Source: Haplosporangium gracile (Eukaryota; Mortierellomycota; Mortierellomycetes; Mortierellales; Mortierellaceae). Taken from it: DNA of 64,000 bases. The notes below the pieces were generated by a model. The model had not been told where the DNA came from and did no database searches. It worked only from the letters and a program-made list of their open reading frames with translations. Positions 23,616-35,408 of the stretch are shown in pieces. How positions within the stretch are numbered: position 1 is the stretch's first letter; every line of letters begins with the position of its first letter. The DNA lies in contig JAAAUF010000037.1 of NCBI GenBank assembly GCA_015499985.1, forward strand, positions 24,858-88,857. The letters run 5' to 3'. The position numbers and the translations under genes were made by a program.

Positions 23616-23870
23616 TCATCGCTGATCTTGCTTAATGAAGGTGGCGCCAGCACTCTGTCGGTTCCTAGTTTCCTGGTAGTATTGGTAAACGCGTACGATC
23701 CGGTATCCAAGCAGCAGCACAGCCAAACCAAGTAAGATTGGCAGTTTCCCATTCCAGAAGCGCTGTTGTCGTGGTGTCTGGGCCCTGAAGACACGCTGGT
23801 CAGGACGAGGCTGAGGGAGTTGGCCTCTTTTGACACCTGATCTTGCGAGTCGCCGTGGTTGCTGCAGCAT
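23616..23870 (-). CDS. Small single-pass membrane protein, unknown
   Basis: Not recognised. A single-exon reading gives 84 aa. It has a strongly basic N-terminus rich in Arg/Gln/Pro (MLQQPRRLARSGVKRGQ), one transmembrane helix (KLPILLGLAVLLLGYRIV) at residues about 42-60, and a polar tail with RVYQYYQETRNRQ. The Arg-rich, acid-free N-terminus would suit a mitochondrial inner-membrane assembly factor, but that is only inference. A second gene-like minus-strand stretch (IQELNEVDLAPGAFAINKES, about 23450-23530) lies downstream and could be a last exon, but I could not find a donor that joins it in frame. Confidence 0.5.
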   Translation of the reverse strand: MLQQPRRLARSGVKRGQLPQPRPDQRVFRAQTPRQQRFWNGKLPILLGLAVLLLGYRIVRVYQYYQETRNRQSAGATFIKQDQR

Positions 23871-24237
23871 CGATGTTAATGTCAGTGGGTGAGTGATTCG
23901 ATAAAAAAGCTGTTCACGCCTTATGGCCCATTGACGTCACCGTCGATTCTGGGATACAGTCACGCCAAAGTCAGCGTGAGGAGGAAGAGGGGTCCTTGGT
24001 CGCGCGCCAGGTGGTTTACATTCATTCCTCTCGTTCTTATCCTTCCTTCCCTTCTCCACCAACACCGCCCCACCCACCTCCTTCGCAACAACAACACCCT
24101 CTTTCGCTCTTGCATCTTAACCAAGGGAGAACACACAAACTATAGGAGAACACGCAAGAGATACGACACATAAATACAAAGGACGCACCCATCACTTCAC
24201 GACCATTTCGATCAACTGACGACACAATAACATACAT
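23871..24237. other. Divergent spacer
   Basis: Region between the small membrane protein (-) and the Vps3844 gene (+). CT/CA-rich on the plus strand from 24030 to 24120. No gene is seen. Confidence 0.4.
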
Positions 24238-25997
24238 ATGAAGTTCCTCACCGTCTCCCTGTCAGCACTGCTGTCGACCCTCGTCTACACAACCTCGGCA
24301 GCGGCTGCATCAGCGCCCGCCACCGTCTACTTCTTCTCCCACGGCAGACCCTCCACCGTCAACTGTGCCAGCCATGGAGATCTCAACGCAGCCGACAACC
24401 TCCCCTCCCTCAGTATTAAGGAGACTCGCGCGACCTTGGCGCATCTCTTGAACCTTGGCCAGTCTACACGCGCTGACCAGTCCTTTGTCGACATGCAAGG
24501 GCCTATCCAACAGGTCTTTAAACAGCCTGGCATGTCCAGGAAGGATCTCTTTGCCACAATCGAAGGCAACTTGATGATGGTCATTGAGGGTGTCAAGAGC
24601 CCCCAAGGTACATACTCGTCGACCCTTTTTTCTAGTCTGACTGCAGGAAGGAACGAGAGGATCCATCGTATTGCTTCTGGCAATAGGGCCAGATATTTAC
24701 ACCTTTTCGCTGACACCTTTTCACGATAGATTTGATGCCTTCATACGACGCATCTTTCACAGTCGAGTCGAGCGAGGATATTCAGGACATTGTGTCAGAC
24801 TTGGCCGACAGAGTCCCTACTCAGGATAGATACCTCTTCAACACGGTATGCCCTCCCCTTTTTGTTGAAATGTGGGGATGTCTGTTGCTCCCATGAGTCC
24901 TGTGCAGAAAAAAAACGTGCACATGATGTCCCACGCCAACATATCGTATCACTCCTTCTGATCGTATTTAAAACTTGTCTTTCTTCTAATAGCATGAGTC
25001 GTCAATGTCAGGAGATGCGTTGGTGAACGAGCACCTTGTTGCAGAGCACCACGCCAACGTCGATATGTCTGTCTTTGATCTTACCAAGAAGGTACGTTGC
25101 CATCTCGCCTCGTTTTCTCTCCTTTCGTCATGCCAGGAGTAATTGAACACCCCGCTGACAATCTTTTGCTATACGATTACTAAACTATTGATGGACTTTT
25201 TTCTGAATACTAGGCTGATGCATTATTCTTGGAAGAGTCGGTTTCGTTGGGCAACTACATCGACACATACGAAAAGAAGCACAAGGCTCATGGGCAGGAG
25301 TCCGACTTTGTCCGCATTACACTCAAGGGACTCTCTGCCCTCGCTGCCGAGCACGGTGTCGACTCTGTTCAGCACAGGACTGGTCAGCAGATCCTCAAGG
25401 AGTTTTTGCAGACCGTAAGTCTCTTACTACTTTTCAGCTGCGTAGATCGTCGGGAGTCGCTTTGTCCGCGTTGTTTTGAAAATGCGAGCCGCGAGAAAAC
25501 CATGAGCTAATTAGCACACCTTACTTCTTTTTTAGACTTTCATCCCCGAGTTTGAACAGATCCACAAGACCTACACCGCGACTATTTTCTTGGTAGCCCC
25601 CAACACTCGTCAGGGATCTGAGCTGTTCTCGACAAAGGAAAAGCGCGCAGCACCTGCCGATATTTTCAAGCGCGGATTGCCAGCGACAGGACACTGCTTT
25701 GCTTCTGAGGCCGAGTGCCAGACCAACACCAACGGATGCAGCCAACACGGAGCCTGTGTCTTCAGTTTGGCCGCCAATTGCTACCACTGCAAGTGCTCCA
25801 AGATCGACAACACCCAGTACGGAGGCAAGATCTGCGACAAGGTCGATGTCTCCGTCCAGTTCCACCTCTTCTTCTGGCTTGCCTTGGGACTCTTCCTTGC
25901 TGTTGCTTTGGCAGTCGGGTTGATCTTGCAGATGGGTAATCAGTCCCAGGGTGGTGTCCCTGTCGGACCCACACGCGCTCAGTTGAAGAGAGATTAG
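24238..25997 (+). CDS. Vps3844-domain (DUF3844) type I membrane protein
   Basis: Five exons (24238-24607, 24730-24845, 24993-25091, 25214-25414, 25536-25997) join in frame to 415 aa. A signal peptide covers residues 1 to about 22 (MKFLTVSLSALLSTLVYTTSA). A lumenal region without recognisable fold follows. Then comes the Cys-rich Vps3844 signature (CFASEAECQTNTNGCSQHGA, then CVFSLAANCYHCKCSK and ICDKVDVSVQF), and one transmembrane helix (LFFWLALGLFLAVALAVGLI) near residue 377. A short cytosolic tail ends in KRD. This family is fungal and is annotated as vacuolar-sorting or ER-associated; its biochemical activity is not established. The Cys pattern resembles an EGF-like fold. The domain sits at the C-terminus next to the membrane, as in the family. 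Confidence 0.85.
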
Positions 25998-26331
25998 AGT
26001 GGTTGCGATCGAAAGAAGAGTGTTATCTTTTTTTTTGCCGCTCGTTGGGTTCGTCCGTTCATTGATAACAGAGGGGGCGGTTGACGTGTGAGGCGAGATG
26101 TTGGAGGTTTTTGCGTTAGAACGGTCTGAGGTCTTTTTTGTCACAATGCCCTTCATGTTTGTTTTGCAGTAAAAAATTAAAAAAAAATATTTACAATTTG
26201 TATTTTCAGATGTACCCACTTTGTTTTGTTCTGTTGTAGTTTTTTTATGTTCAATGAAGTGAGGAGAGTTGGGAAAAGAAGAAAGCTATGCTAGTTTTTG
26301 GTCGTTTAGCGTTGCTGATTTTGTTGGCTAG
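25998..26331. other. Convergent 3' spacer
   Basis: AT-rich spacer holding the 3' ends of the Vps3844 gene (+) and the kelch gene (-). T runs near 26028 and aaaaaatatttacaat near 26180 could serve as polyadenylation signals. No gene is seen. Confidence 0.4.
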
Positions 26332-28603
26332 TTACAGTGGCGGTGGTGGTGGGGGAACATAGCTCGTGGTGGTAGCACTCTCGGGAATAATCTGAGGAGC
26401 GCGCGCGCCAGGAGAAGGACTCATCGTCATCGGTTGCTGACCAGGATAAGTCCCGTTCCAGGGGGAGGTCTGAGTCGATTGGAAGGGGTCGTGTACAGGG
26501 GTTATCCGTGGTGGGGTCTGGTAACCTGTGGCGGGAGACGCTGAAGCCGAAGCGACGATAGGTGTTGTGGCGGCATTGGCAGCATTGGTGAAGGGATTAC
26601 TAAATCCTGAACTGACGGATGAGGCGACGCCTGCTTGGGAGTGGTAATCTTCAGGAGACATGAATGGGTTCTGTTGGTTGTAGTCGCCTCCAGGGGCTGG
26701 GGGGTATAACTGTTGTTGTTGGATGTGTGACGGGTAGGGGCTGTACTGTTCGGATCCGTATTCACCACCGGGTCCGAATGCGCCGTTGTATTGTTGGTAG
26801 GGGGATCCGACGGCGTATCCGGAATGGTCGCCTCCGTACTGCTGATAAGCAACTGCTGGGGATTGAATCTCGTATGGGTATAGTTGTTGTTGTGAAGGGC
26901 TAGTGATTGAGTTGTTTATATTGGAGTTCTCCATCTTGTTCAACGGGTACTGGTTCCCATAATCCATGCGTGGGGAGTCAGGCGCCTCGACCTTGATATT
27001 ACCATCATTCTCCATATTAGCCATATTCGCAGCCAGGGTATCTGATTTGAACCCCTCCTCGCGTTCCCTCTGTCTCTGCTTCCGTCTCCTCACCATCAGA
27101 AACGCAATCGCGCCACCAACAGCCGCCACAGCCGCCAGGGCACCCACAATAGCACCGACGTTAGTCTTCTTTTCGGTATTGTCAACATTATAATTCTCGA
27201 CCCACTTGTCTGAATTGAGATCGTAGACGGCCGGGATGTTGGTGAGCATTGTGTTACGAGGTCCGCCGCTGGATCCACCCCAGGCGATGAATTGGTATGA
27301 ATGGAAGGAGCAGGCCATACGGGTACGAGCAGTGGGTGCCGGGGTTCCTTGTTTCCAATTCCCGGATTTGACGTCGAGGATGTAGATGGTGTTGTAGTAG
27401 AAGACGCCGTCAAGCGTACCTCCGAATAAGACGATCTTTGAGCCGTCCTCAGCTAAGAAAAAGAAGAGAGCATAGGAATTAAGGTTAGTTTCGAGTGGAG
27501 TGACCATCTAACGGATTGCTAGCCTCACAAAACAAACCAAAAGAAATGAACTCAAGGAAAGCAGGAGCCAAAACAAATGAAAAACAACTTACAAGCTGCC
27601 ATGCAGTGATCCAAGCGAGCTGGGGGTATATCGCCAGAGGTGGTCTATTTTACAACATTCCAGTGCCATTGCCATACATCCACGTTAGTACTCTTACTCT
27701 TCTTCTTCATGTTCCTCGTGTTCTTCTCCTTCCCTGCTCTCTAACTGTAACTGCTCTCAAGTACACAACCAGCCCGGCAATAGAAACAAAGTACGAGGTA
27801 CATACCATAATTTTCCACGATTTGGTAGTTACATCGTACTCCTGAATATCATCCCCGAAAGCATTCGTCCCCGCAGGAGGAGCTCTCGACCCTCCAAACG
27901 TCAAGATGGAATTCCGTTCCGTTGACCAAACAGCCCCAACGTCCGTCAAGCTGTTCGCCGCCGTCCCTGCTTGTTGCGAGACCATCATCCTGGACTTTGG
28001 ATCATAAACTGACAGCCTGTTATAAAGATAATTCGTCGTACTCCCATTGTATCCTCCAATGATATAGATCAATCCTGTATTGGGATCCGAAATGGCAGCA
28101 TGGCCCTCCAAAGCTGGGTAAGGAGGCTTAACATTGTTGAGGGTGGTCGTCCAGGATGCAGAGTTGATATCGTACATGACTAAGAAGTTGGGGGAGCCTG
28201 TTGGGGTGTTCATCCCTCCGATCGAAATGATCGAGCCCTTGGAACCACCATTTGATCCGGCGCTGATAGAGGCCAAGGCTAAGTGGGAGGTGAATTGTCC
28301 ATTTTTAAGAATCGTCCATGTAGGGTAGGAGGTGGGCCAAGAGACTGACAGGTCGAGAGAGACGAACTGGTTCGAAGCGTCGGTGTCGAAACCTCCTTGG
28401 ATGTAGAGAACGTCGTTGAGGGTTGCGAAACCGACCCGACGGGAACCAACGGGGAAGCCCTTTTGAGCGTTGATGGATGTGGGGAGCGAGAGAAGGGAGA
28501 GGAGAAGGAAGGTTGAGGCGAATAAGAGGAAGCGGTAAGGTTTCCGGAGCTTGGTATTATTTCTCGTGTGGGAGATGGGTGTTGTGGGGGGATGGTCGTC
28601 CAT
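26332..28603 (-). CDS. Kelch-repeat single-pass membrane protein
   Basis: Exons (minus): 28603-27806, 27644-27593 and 27452-26332 give 656 aa. An N-terminal hydrophobic signal (FLLFASTFLLLSLLSLPTSI) at about residues 26-45 precedes the mature start near AQKGF. The extracellular part is a kelch beta-propeller with six diglycine blades (GGFDTD, GGMNTP, GGYNGS, GGSRAP, GGTLDG, GGSSGG). One transmembrane helix follows (VGAIVGALAAVAAVGGAIAF, then LMV) with an RRRKQRQRERE stop-transfer. The roughly 200-residue cytosolic tail is rich in Gln/Tyr/Pro/Asn and ends PPPPPPPL, a possible profilin or SH3 ligand. Such proteins are common in Mortierella-type fungi and are often labelled galactose-oxidase-like. 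No copper-ligand pattern is seen, so enzymatic activity is not claimed. A role in cell-surface or polarity signalling is inferred. Confidence 0.85.
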
Positions 28604-29482
28604 TGTGGATGTTGGTGTTATTGTTTAAGTGTGTAGGGTTGTTGCAAGTGTGGGTGAGGCTCGTTACACGCGATTGTGAGTGGGAAGGGGGAATGGGGGA
28701 TGGATATGTAGGTGATCCTGGGAGGGCGATTGTCAATCGGGAGATGGCGACGGGAAAGGAGGGTCGAATAGAGGAGAAGAAAGGGAGGAGGAAGGGATGA
28801 AGGGAAAGGGAAAGAAGGTGGAAGGGAAGAAGGGAAGGAGGGAACAAAGGAGGGAACAGAAGGTGATCAAGATGGTGGAGGTGGTTACTGATGCTGATGG
28901 AAAATGAAATTCAGGGCGGCTGTTCTATTGGACCAGTCTTAGTGTCTTTTATCTGTTGTCTAACGGGTGATTGATATGATATATGTATGGTGATGGGTGA
29001 GAAGGGAGAGGAAAGAGGGGAGAGGGCAGGAAGGTGAACAATAACAACAACAACAAAAGGAGAGATGAGGAAAGAAAGAAAAGAGATGAAGAAAGAGAGG
29101 GGTGATGAACAAAGCAACAACAAGAAAGTGAGAGAAAGATGAAGAAAGTTAACCCGATGAATGAAAAAGAGTGATGAGCACCTTCGTTACTGTTGTTCTC
29201 TCTCTATGAGGAGGCGGACCTCCAAAAGAGCAACCAAAAGCCGAGCCTCTATCACTTGCTTTCTTTTTTGCGCCCGGGCAATGTGAAAGAGGGGTATGAA
29301 AAAGGTATTTTTACAGCCGTGGTTAAACCCAGGGGTATGTTGTGTTTGTGGTATGCAAACGCAGGAGACGGCGGATGAACAAGGGGGATGTGTGTAGGAG
29401 AGGGTCTTAGGCAGGTGCAAAAAAAAAATGAATGAAAAACCACCATTGCTGTTGGTTGAGAGCATCCCGCTCTCTATTTTTC

Positions 29483-29512
29483 TGTGTGTGTGTGTGTATG
29501 TGTGTGTGTGTG
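29483..29512. repeat. (GT)n dinucleotide microsatellite
   Basis: Nearly pure GT repeat interrupted once by TATG, in intergenic DNA upstream of the kelch gene. Confidence 0.85.
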
Positions 29513-30203
29513 TGCTCCTTTTTCTGCCCCTTTCATCCACATTGACATAACAATGCGCACGCAGGCAAAAGTGTTCAAAAAAAGAGCGAGCCATTGAGAG
29601 AGCGGAAGTGAGGGGGAGCAAGAACGAGGTATTTAGTGCGGACTCACTTTAATCTACCACCACTGTCCAGTGATCAGCTAGTCAGTTCAAAACAAGAACC
29701 TTGAGAGCAATTAGAGCGACGGAGGGGAATAGATATTACATTAGTCGTCCGTCGGACAACAACAACTCTCTATCTTGTTCACGAGATAGCCACCCCATCT
29801 AATAAACTCGACTCTCTCTTGTTTTTGCAGCAGCCATTTCAGCCGAAGGTGGTGAACACACCCTCTTTCGATATGCCGACGATTATTCATTCATTCAAGT
29901 TGACGCTCACCCGTTCTATTCCTTGTCAACCAGTCGCCCCTCTTCCACCTGGTTTGTTTTTATTTATTTGTCGCCTCCCCCTTCTCCATCTCCTGCTCGC
30001 CCTTCGTTGAGTCAGACACTCTGAACCATTTCAACCGCGCCTCAGCTTCTACTCTCTTACTCCTGTATTGTCGCATTAGCTTGAGATCTCCCCAAAAATC
30101 TATAACTTTACACCCGGTATCTATATCTCCCTTGGTACTAGGATGTAAAATTACCACTCTTTGGAGCCTAGTGTGCATAAATCAACTCCAAAAGAGAATT
30201 AAG

Positions 30204-30290
30204 AAAAAAAAGAGTCCAGCATACAATCGAACGCCACGCACACTCTCTTAACGCTCCCAGTTGAGCTAAACCACCTCCATGTTGGCCATT
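30204..30290 (-). pseudogene. tRNA-like relic (A box, degenerate B box, T-run)
   Basis: The minus strand carries a perfect Pol III A box (TAGCTCAACTGG, plus coordinates 30257-30268). About 25-35 nt downstream is a near B box (GTTCGATTG, 30224-30232), then TTTTTTTT at 30204-30211. The D-stem halves GCTC/GAGC are present, but the loop is about two bases short. Neither an anticodon stem, a T-stem nor an acceptor stem pairs properly. I read it as a decayed tRNA or tRNA-derived element rather than a working gene. Confidence 0.35.
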
Positions 30291-32759
30291 GCTGCCACCG
30301 CCACGAAGGATTCTCCCCCTCCCTACCTTGTTGCCATGCTCTCATTGCTCCGCGTGGGTTTCCTTACGGCCTCTCTTTTTTCCCACTACGATCGTTCTTT
30401 TTATTCTTTTCTCTGGGGCAACGCTCTATGTCATCTCTCGGTTTTCTTTTGACCAGGAGTTTAAGCATTAGCAAAATTGATGTTCAGGTCCATTCTATTC
30501 TCCGGAGCATGTCTGTTCTCCTATGGCTCATAGATAGCAACCCTTTCTTCTCTCTTGCAGGGCGTTTTCTTTCTGATGAAAGATTTCATTAGGAATGAAA
30601 TGCGCTAGTCGCCACTCGCAATATGTTTTCTCTCTTTGTGGCGTTTTATTCATCCAATGATGTTCCCCATGTCCTTTTTTCTTCTGTTTTTGTTCTCTCT
30701 TTCTATTGCTTACTTCGTCATCCTCTTCATTCTTCAGATTCTTCTCTTTCGCTCGCGCGCGCGAAAGCATGTCGTCGTCAAGAGGGAAGCCATATTATCA
30801 TCATTTGATAACACATTATGGTGGTACTCCAGTAGGTTCAAACTCATTTTAATAGAAACTTTTTTTTGTAACGTTTACATGCGATCTGTTCGTACAACCT
30901 TTTTTTTTTTATGACAAATGCTGTACTCTTGTAATTTCATCGCAGTGTTGACGTTCATCGTTTATTTGTTCTCCTGTATTGCAAACGCAATCAGCTATGA
31001 CAAGCAGCTTGTCTCCAGAAGCCAATAATGATCTACCCCTACTCCTTGAGCAAACCTCGAGAGTTCGTAATGGTGAAATGAGGAGGATGAAGAGGGCAGT
31101 GATGTATACTGAAGGGGGTGAAACCAGATATTCTTTTCCTCCGAACAACCAGTTTTGTTTGAACATTCCCTCCCAAACTACCAGTCGTGTTTACCAGGAG
31201 GGGCGAATAAATTAATGCATGCATGCAAAAATGCTATTTTCGAATTTATTTTTCTAGACCGAAATGTACATTTACGCCCTTTTTTTTTCTCTCAGTACGT
31301 ACTGCATGCACTCTGACAACATATGCTCTAGGCATACATGTTGTGTGTGTTTTTTGCTCCGGTGCCGTATCGTGTCCATGTAGCGCCTCATTTTTTCATT
31401 CCTTCGTGCTGTATCACACACCTTTCTTTGCCCGCACAAAAAGAAATCAGTTGAGAGCCATTGGGAAAAGTAAGTAGGAGATAGATGAAGAAGCAATGGT
31501 ATTTTCAAAAAAATTCATACCCCGTTCCTCATTGTCTTTTCCTTCTTGGTCTCTCCTCGGATTAAGAAAAAAATGAAGTTTTGGTACACAGAGGTACTGC
31601 TACAACGAGCAAGACATTTGGTATTGCCACAATGCAGCAATTGAAAACGAGGCATGTTCGTTACACGAAAAGAATAAAGGGCAGACAGGCAGGGATATGA
31701 CAGAAAGCGTACATTTGCCTATGATGGCGTTTGTGTGTGGTTTTTTCCCTTGTTGATTATAAACCCTAACAACAGCCCGTTTACATGTACCCACGCACAA
31801 ACTAGCACATGCATGGCGTCAATCGTTGTTTCGTTTGGAACAAGGAGAGAAAAACTCTCCGCGGGAGAAGTGTGCATGTGTGAAGATGAGAGGGAGAGAG
31901 AGAAAAGAGTACGTGCGCGTTTTCGAGGCCGTCCTTTTTTCCTTTTCTACGAGCATATCATCAAGCAATAGACGCGTTTAGTGGAATCAAGCGTAAGGGG
32001 GAAACTTGGGACCGGTCTGGTTACCTGGCCCCTTCCTCTATCTCTGTCTCCTTGTTCGATCAGTGACCAGTTCCCTTCCCCCCCCNNNNNNNNNNGATCA
32101 GAGAAAATTATTTATGAGGGGGAGGGAAGGACAGGTCCCAGGGATCGTCGTCATTGGCCCTGGATGGTTTCAGTCCAATGAAATTTTTTTAATTGGATAA
32201 TTGGATGATCAAATTAAATGCATGTAAGGGCAAAGACGGAGGCAGGCAAAAGCCCTCCTTCTCGTTTTTGTAGGAAAGTATGTCAACACATCGTAGTTGA
32301 GGGCAATGCTGGTCACCCATAGAACGACAGAGAGACATCGTCTTTAGAGGCAAAAATGGATAGTTGGATTCGCGAGGTTTATTTTTTTTTTATTTTTCAT
32401 GGATAATGTCAAAAAAGGGGAGTGTTAGTCATAATCATTTTCGTTCCCTTCGTTCTGCCATTGGCACAGGACGACACACGAACCCTGAACGCGAATCGCC
32501 CATCTTCAAATGCTTGGGAAAGCTGAACAAAGCTGATGATCTTGGCCAATGGACGCTCGCTGAACCAGCAATCGATGGTAGCGTTTCTCCTTCCTTTTCC
32601 ACTTTTTTTTTCATCATAGGTCATTGTTTTGTTTCTTCGTCGATGATCTTTTTTTTTTTGCTGCCCTCGAAGTCGAAAAAGATTATTTTCTTCTTTTCTC
32701 GCCCATCAAATGCACTTCTCACCACTACTCTGTGCCAAAAACGAAAACACATCACCACC

Positions 32760-35408
32760 ATGACTTCACTCTCATCTCACAAGCAACAACAACAACAACC
32801 GCCAGCTCTGCCTCTGCCCCCTCAGCACCCACTGCTGATCCCAGAACTACGCGATCAGATCACCGAGAACTTCACTATCCAGGATTGCGCCAACTGTCTC
32901 CTCGTCAACCGTCTCTGGAACAAAGTCTTTACCCCTTACCTCTACCACACAATCGTCCTCCGTCAAAAGGTCCTCGAACGAGCCAATGCCGGTGACGTCG
33001 CCTCTGCAGCGTCTTCCTTCCCACACTATGGCCATTGCGTCCGGCATTTGGATCTGAGGATGAATGACCCTGATTACATGACGCTGGATACTATTCGGGA
33101 GTGCTGTCCGTGGATGGAGACTGTCAAAATGAACTTTGGACGGTTGTTGGAGGAACAGTTTGAGTTGTTTGTTCTCGGGATTCGGTCGCCGACCTTGTTG
33201 ACTCGGTTTGGAGCGATTCGGGACCCGGTCCAAGCAACGACTCTGAAGCGGTGGATGGCTGCTGCTCCTCTCATGTCACTCAGTAGTACTATTGATGCTG
33301 CAGGATCAATACTGGTGACACCGCAACACCAAGAGAGGAGGAAACGATCAATTGGCACTGAACTCTCAACAGAAGCAACGACAGCACTATCAGAGGACAA
33401 GAACAGGCAGATGTTGAGTGTGAACAAGGCCAGGAGGAACAGCATCAACGTCTTCCCCATTATAGCTCCATTGACCTGGGTTCCGGTCTATGAACACCCA
33501 ATCATTGCTCCAGCAGCCGTCGCCACCCCTCCAGCCATCACTGTCACCGACACCGACACCAAAACTGACACAGTCGCCTCCGTCCCTTCGGCAGTTGATA
33601 CCTCACACTGGCGCATTCCCTCGAGACACAACAGCTTCCTTTCCAACTCCATCAGGAACCTCCAGCTTCAAGTTCCAGGCGACAGTCTCTATGCCGTCTT
33701 GCTGTGGCTCACGCGCGCAGGACTGGACGGCCAACTCCAAGGTTTACGCTCGTTTCGACTCTCTGGGCAGGAAACATCTGCCGTCTTTGGTGTTCCCTCT
33801 TCTGCGATTCATGATTTCTTGGCTGCTCATGCCGGCTTGGAACAGCTGACACTTTTATTGATCCAGGTTGAGCCCGCTCCTTCAGAGATTCCCTGGGACT
33901 GTTTAGAGGGATCGGAGGGTTCTGAGATGCTGCAGCTGATGGTCGATTCTGGTTCTTCGCCGACACCAACCGCAGCCACTGCTCCGACCAGTGCTGGTTC
34001 AGAAGTTACCACTAAGAGCGCAGGAACCGAGAGCGACACGAATTCAGAAGCAGCTGAAGGCGTAACGACTATGACGGCAATCGCAGCAGCACTGGCAGCA
34101 ACTGTCGCCCGTAATTCAGCACAACCTGCTCTATACAAAGGGATCCACTACAAGACCCATATCCCTCACTACTTTGCAGATCTGATAGCCACCAGTCAAT
34201 CGACTCTCGAGGAAATCAAATCGGCCGATCCCGAGGCAACTCGATCCAAGGTCACGGACCTCCACATTTTCCAAGACGGACAACTCGGACCTCTCCTCTC
34301 ACGACTACCGCATCTCCTTCGTCTGATAACCGAGTTTTTTGAACGTAGTCGAATCAGCCCGGATCTCTTGCTGCCCATCCAAACCTCCTGTCGGTCCTTG
34401 GTCTCATTTACATACCTCGGCAAGCCTAGCTGTCCCTTTGCAGATCGGTACCCGCGGAACAACCACCCGTCGCCTGACCCATTCTTCAACCATTGGGAGT
34501 CCTTCATGCAGGAGCTAGTCCATCTGAAGGAGTTGATCCTTTTGAACGCCAACGTGAGGGACGACGACATGAGGATCTTGGTCGGATATGGACATGATCG
34601 GATTCGAGTGCTGAGGATCAAGGGCGAGACAAGATCGACTTGGCATGGAGCGAGGATGGTGTTAGAGAATTGTTCGAGGCTAGAGGAGTGTACTCTGACT
34701 TGCTATGGGCCCGTCGACGACCTCTTTTCGAGTTTTGGGCATCCTATCGTATTGTTCTATCCTGCCACCACCGCTGTCGCCACAACCGAGGAGGAAGGTG
34801 TTTCCGGTGGGGATGAGGAGCAACAGAAACTTATATCACCACAAGTCGTTAGTCGACCAGAGCCATTCGAATGGGCAAGCAAAGACACCCTCCGCAGTCT
34901 GTGTCTGATCGGCATGGTTCTGTACAGCGACGAGGTCAACCGACAGCTCTTTGCTCGGCTCAAGAAACTCCATCATCTTCGTGGGTTGACCATTGCCGGA
35001 CGCGGGATGACGCTGGAGGGTCTACTGGGTGAGAATCTTCGAGTGCTGGCGTTGGAGGATGAACGATTGGAGCAGGAAGGACTGGATGCGTACCGACAAC
35101 GACACGAGGCAGAGTCTGGAGAGGGAAGCGAGGGATGGATTACTCCCACCTGTTGTGCCACTTATAGCGCCCCTGTCACGTTCCCTGGCAACCACACCTG
35201 TAAGAAGAGACGGAATAGTTTGTACCCGGACCTCGAGACACTGGACCTTCCTCGACTGAACCAGAAGCTTTCCTCGAAGGATCTAATCCAACTGTTGAAG
35301 GAGCTGCCAAAACTTCGGTGGATGGACTGTGGTGGTGCGTATGAACTCGAGACCCTGATGTGGCTCGACACGCGTCGTCGTGATCTGTCCAAGACCTTTA
35401 GTCGATAG
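32760..35408 (+). CDS. F-box domain protein with LRR-like C-terminal region
   Basis: Likely substrate-recognition subunit of an SCF ubiquitin ligase. Single exon, 882 aa from the ATG at 32760 (accATGact). The frame stays open 396 nt further upstream, but that stretch is T-rich leader-like sequence (FFFFLLPSKSKKIIFFF) and was excluded. The F-box lies near residues 20-60: LLIPELRDQITENFTIQDCA, then NCLLVNRLWNKVFTPYLYH. Downstream, leucine-rich segments typical of degenerate fungal LRRs appear (CVRHLDLRMND, LRSFRLSG, LEQLTLLLIQVE, VHLKELILLNANVRDDDMRI, LEECTLTCYG, LETLDLP). Ala/Thr/Ser-rich loops interrupt them at about 330-420 and 520-570. F-box/LRR proteins form large families in Mortierella-type fungi. 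The substrate cannot be inferred. Confidence 0.85.
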   Translation: MTSLSSHKQQQQQPPALPLPPQHPLLIPELRDQITENFTIQDCANCLLVNRLWNKVFTPYLYHTIVLRQKVLERANAGDVASAASSFPHYGHCVRHLDLRMNDPDYMTLDTIRECCPWMETVKMNFGRLLEEQFELFVLGIRSPTLLTRFGAIRDPVQATTLKRWMAAAPLMSLSSTIDAAGSILVTPQHQERRKRSIGTELSTEATTALSEDKNRQMLSVNKARRNSINVFPIIAPLTWVPVYEHPIIAPAAVATPPAITVTDTDTKTDTVASVPSAVDTSHWRIPSRHNSFLSNSIRNLQLQVPGDSLYAVLLWLTRAGLDGQLQGLRSFRLSGQETSAVFGVPSSAIHDFLAAHAGLEQLTLLLIQVEPAPSEIPWDCLEGSEGSEMLQLMVDSGSSPTPTAATAPTSAGSEVTTKSAGTESDTNSEAAEGVTTMTAIAAALAATVARNSAQPALYKGIHYKTHIPHYFADLIATSQSTLEEIKSADPEATRSKVTDLHIFQDGQLGPLLSRLPHLLRLITEFFERSRISPDLLLPIQTSCRSLVSFTYLGKPSCPFADRYPRNNHPSPDPFFNHWESFMQELVHLKELILLNANVRDDDMRILVGYGHDRIRVLRIKGETRSTWHGARMVLENCSRLEECTLTCYGPVDDLFSSFGHPIVLFYPATTAVATTEEEGVSGGDEEQQKLISPQVVSRPEPFEWASKDTLRSLCLIGMVLYSDEVNRQLFARLKKLHHLRGLTIAGRGMTLEGLLGENLRVLALEDERLEQEGLDAYRQRHEAESGEGSEGWITPTCCATYSAPVTFPGNHTCKKRRNSLYPDLETLDLPRLNQKLSSKDLIQLLKELPKLRWMDCGGAYELETLMWLDTRRRDLSKTFSR

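Larger units (their letters stand above)
28604..32359. other. Intergenic region, no convincing gene
   Basis: 28620-29110 is pyrimidine-rich on the minus strand and is probably the leader of the kelch gene. A (GT)n tract lies at 29483-29512. A tRNA-like relic lies near 30217-30290 on the minus strand (listed separately). 31220-32080 holds only short ORFs. A C run of 8 abuts a 10-base gap at 32086-32095. The 78-codon ORF at 30979-31215 has no recognisable motif. Confidence 0.5.

Noticed and set aside
30217..30290. Functional tRNA gene on the minus strand
   Set aside because: The D-loop is two bases short, and no acceptor, anticodon or T-stem pairs. It is kept only as a relic.
32364..32759. In-frame N-terminal extension of the F-box ORF (132 codons)
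   Set aside because: The stretch is Phe/Lys-rich, encoded by T and A runs, and lacks family similarity. The ATG at 32760 has a good context and directly precedes the F-box.
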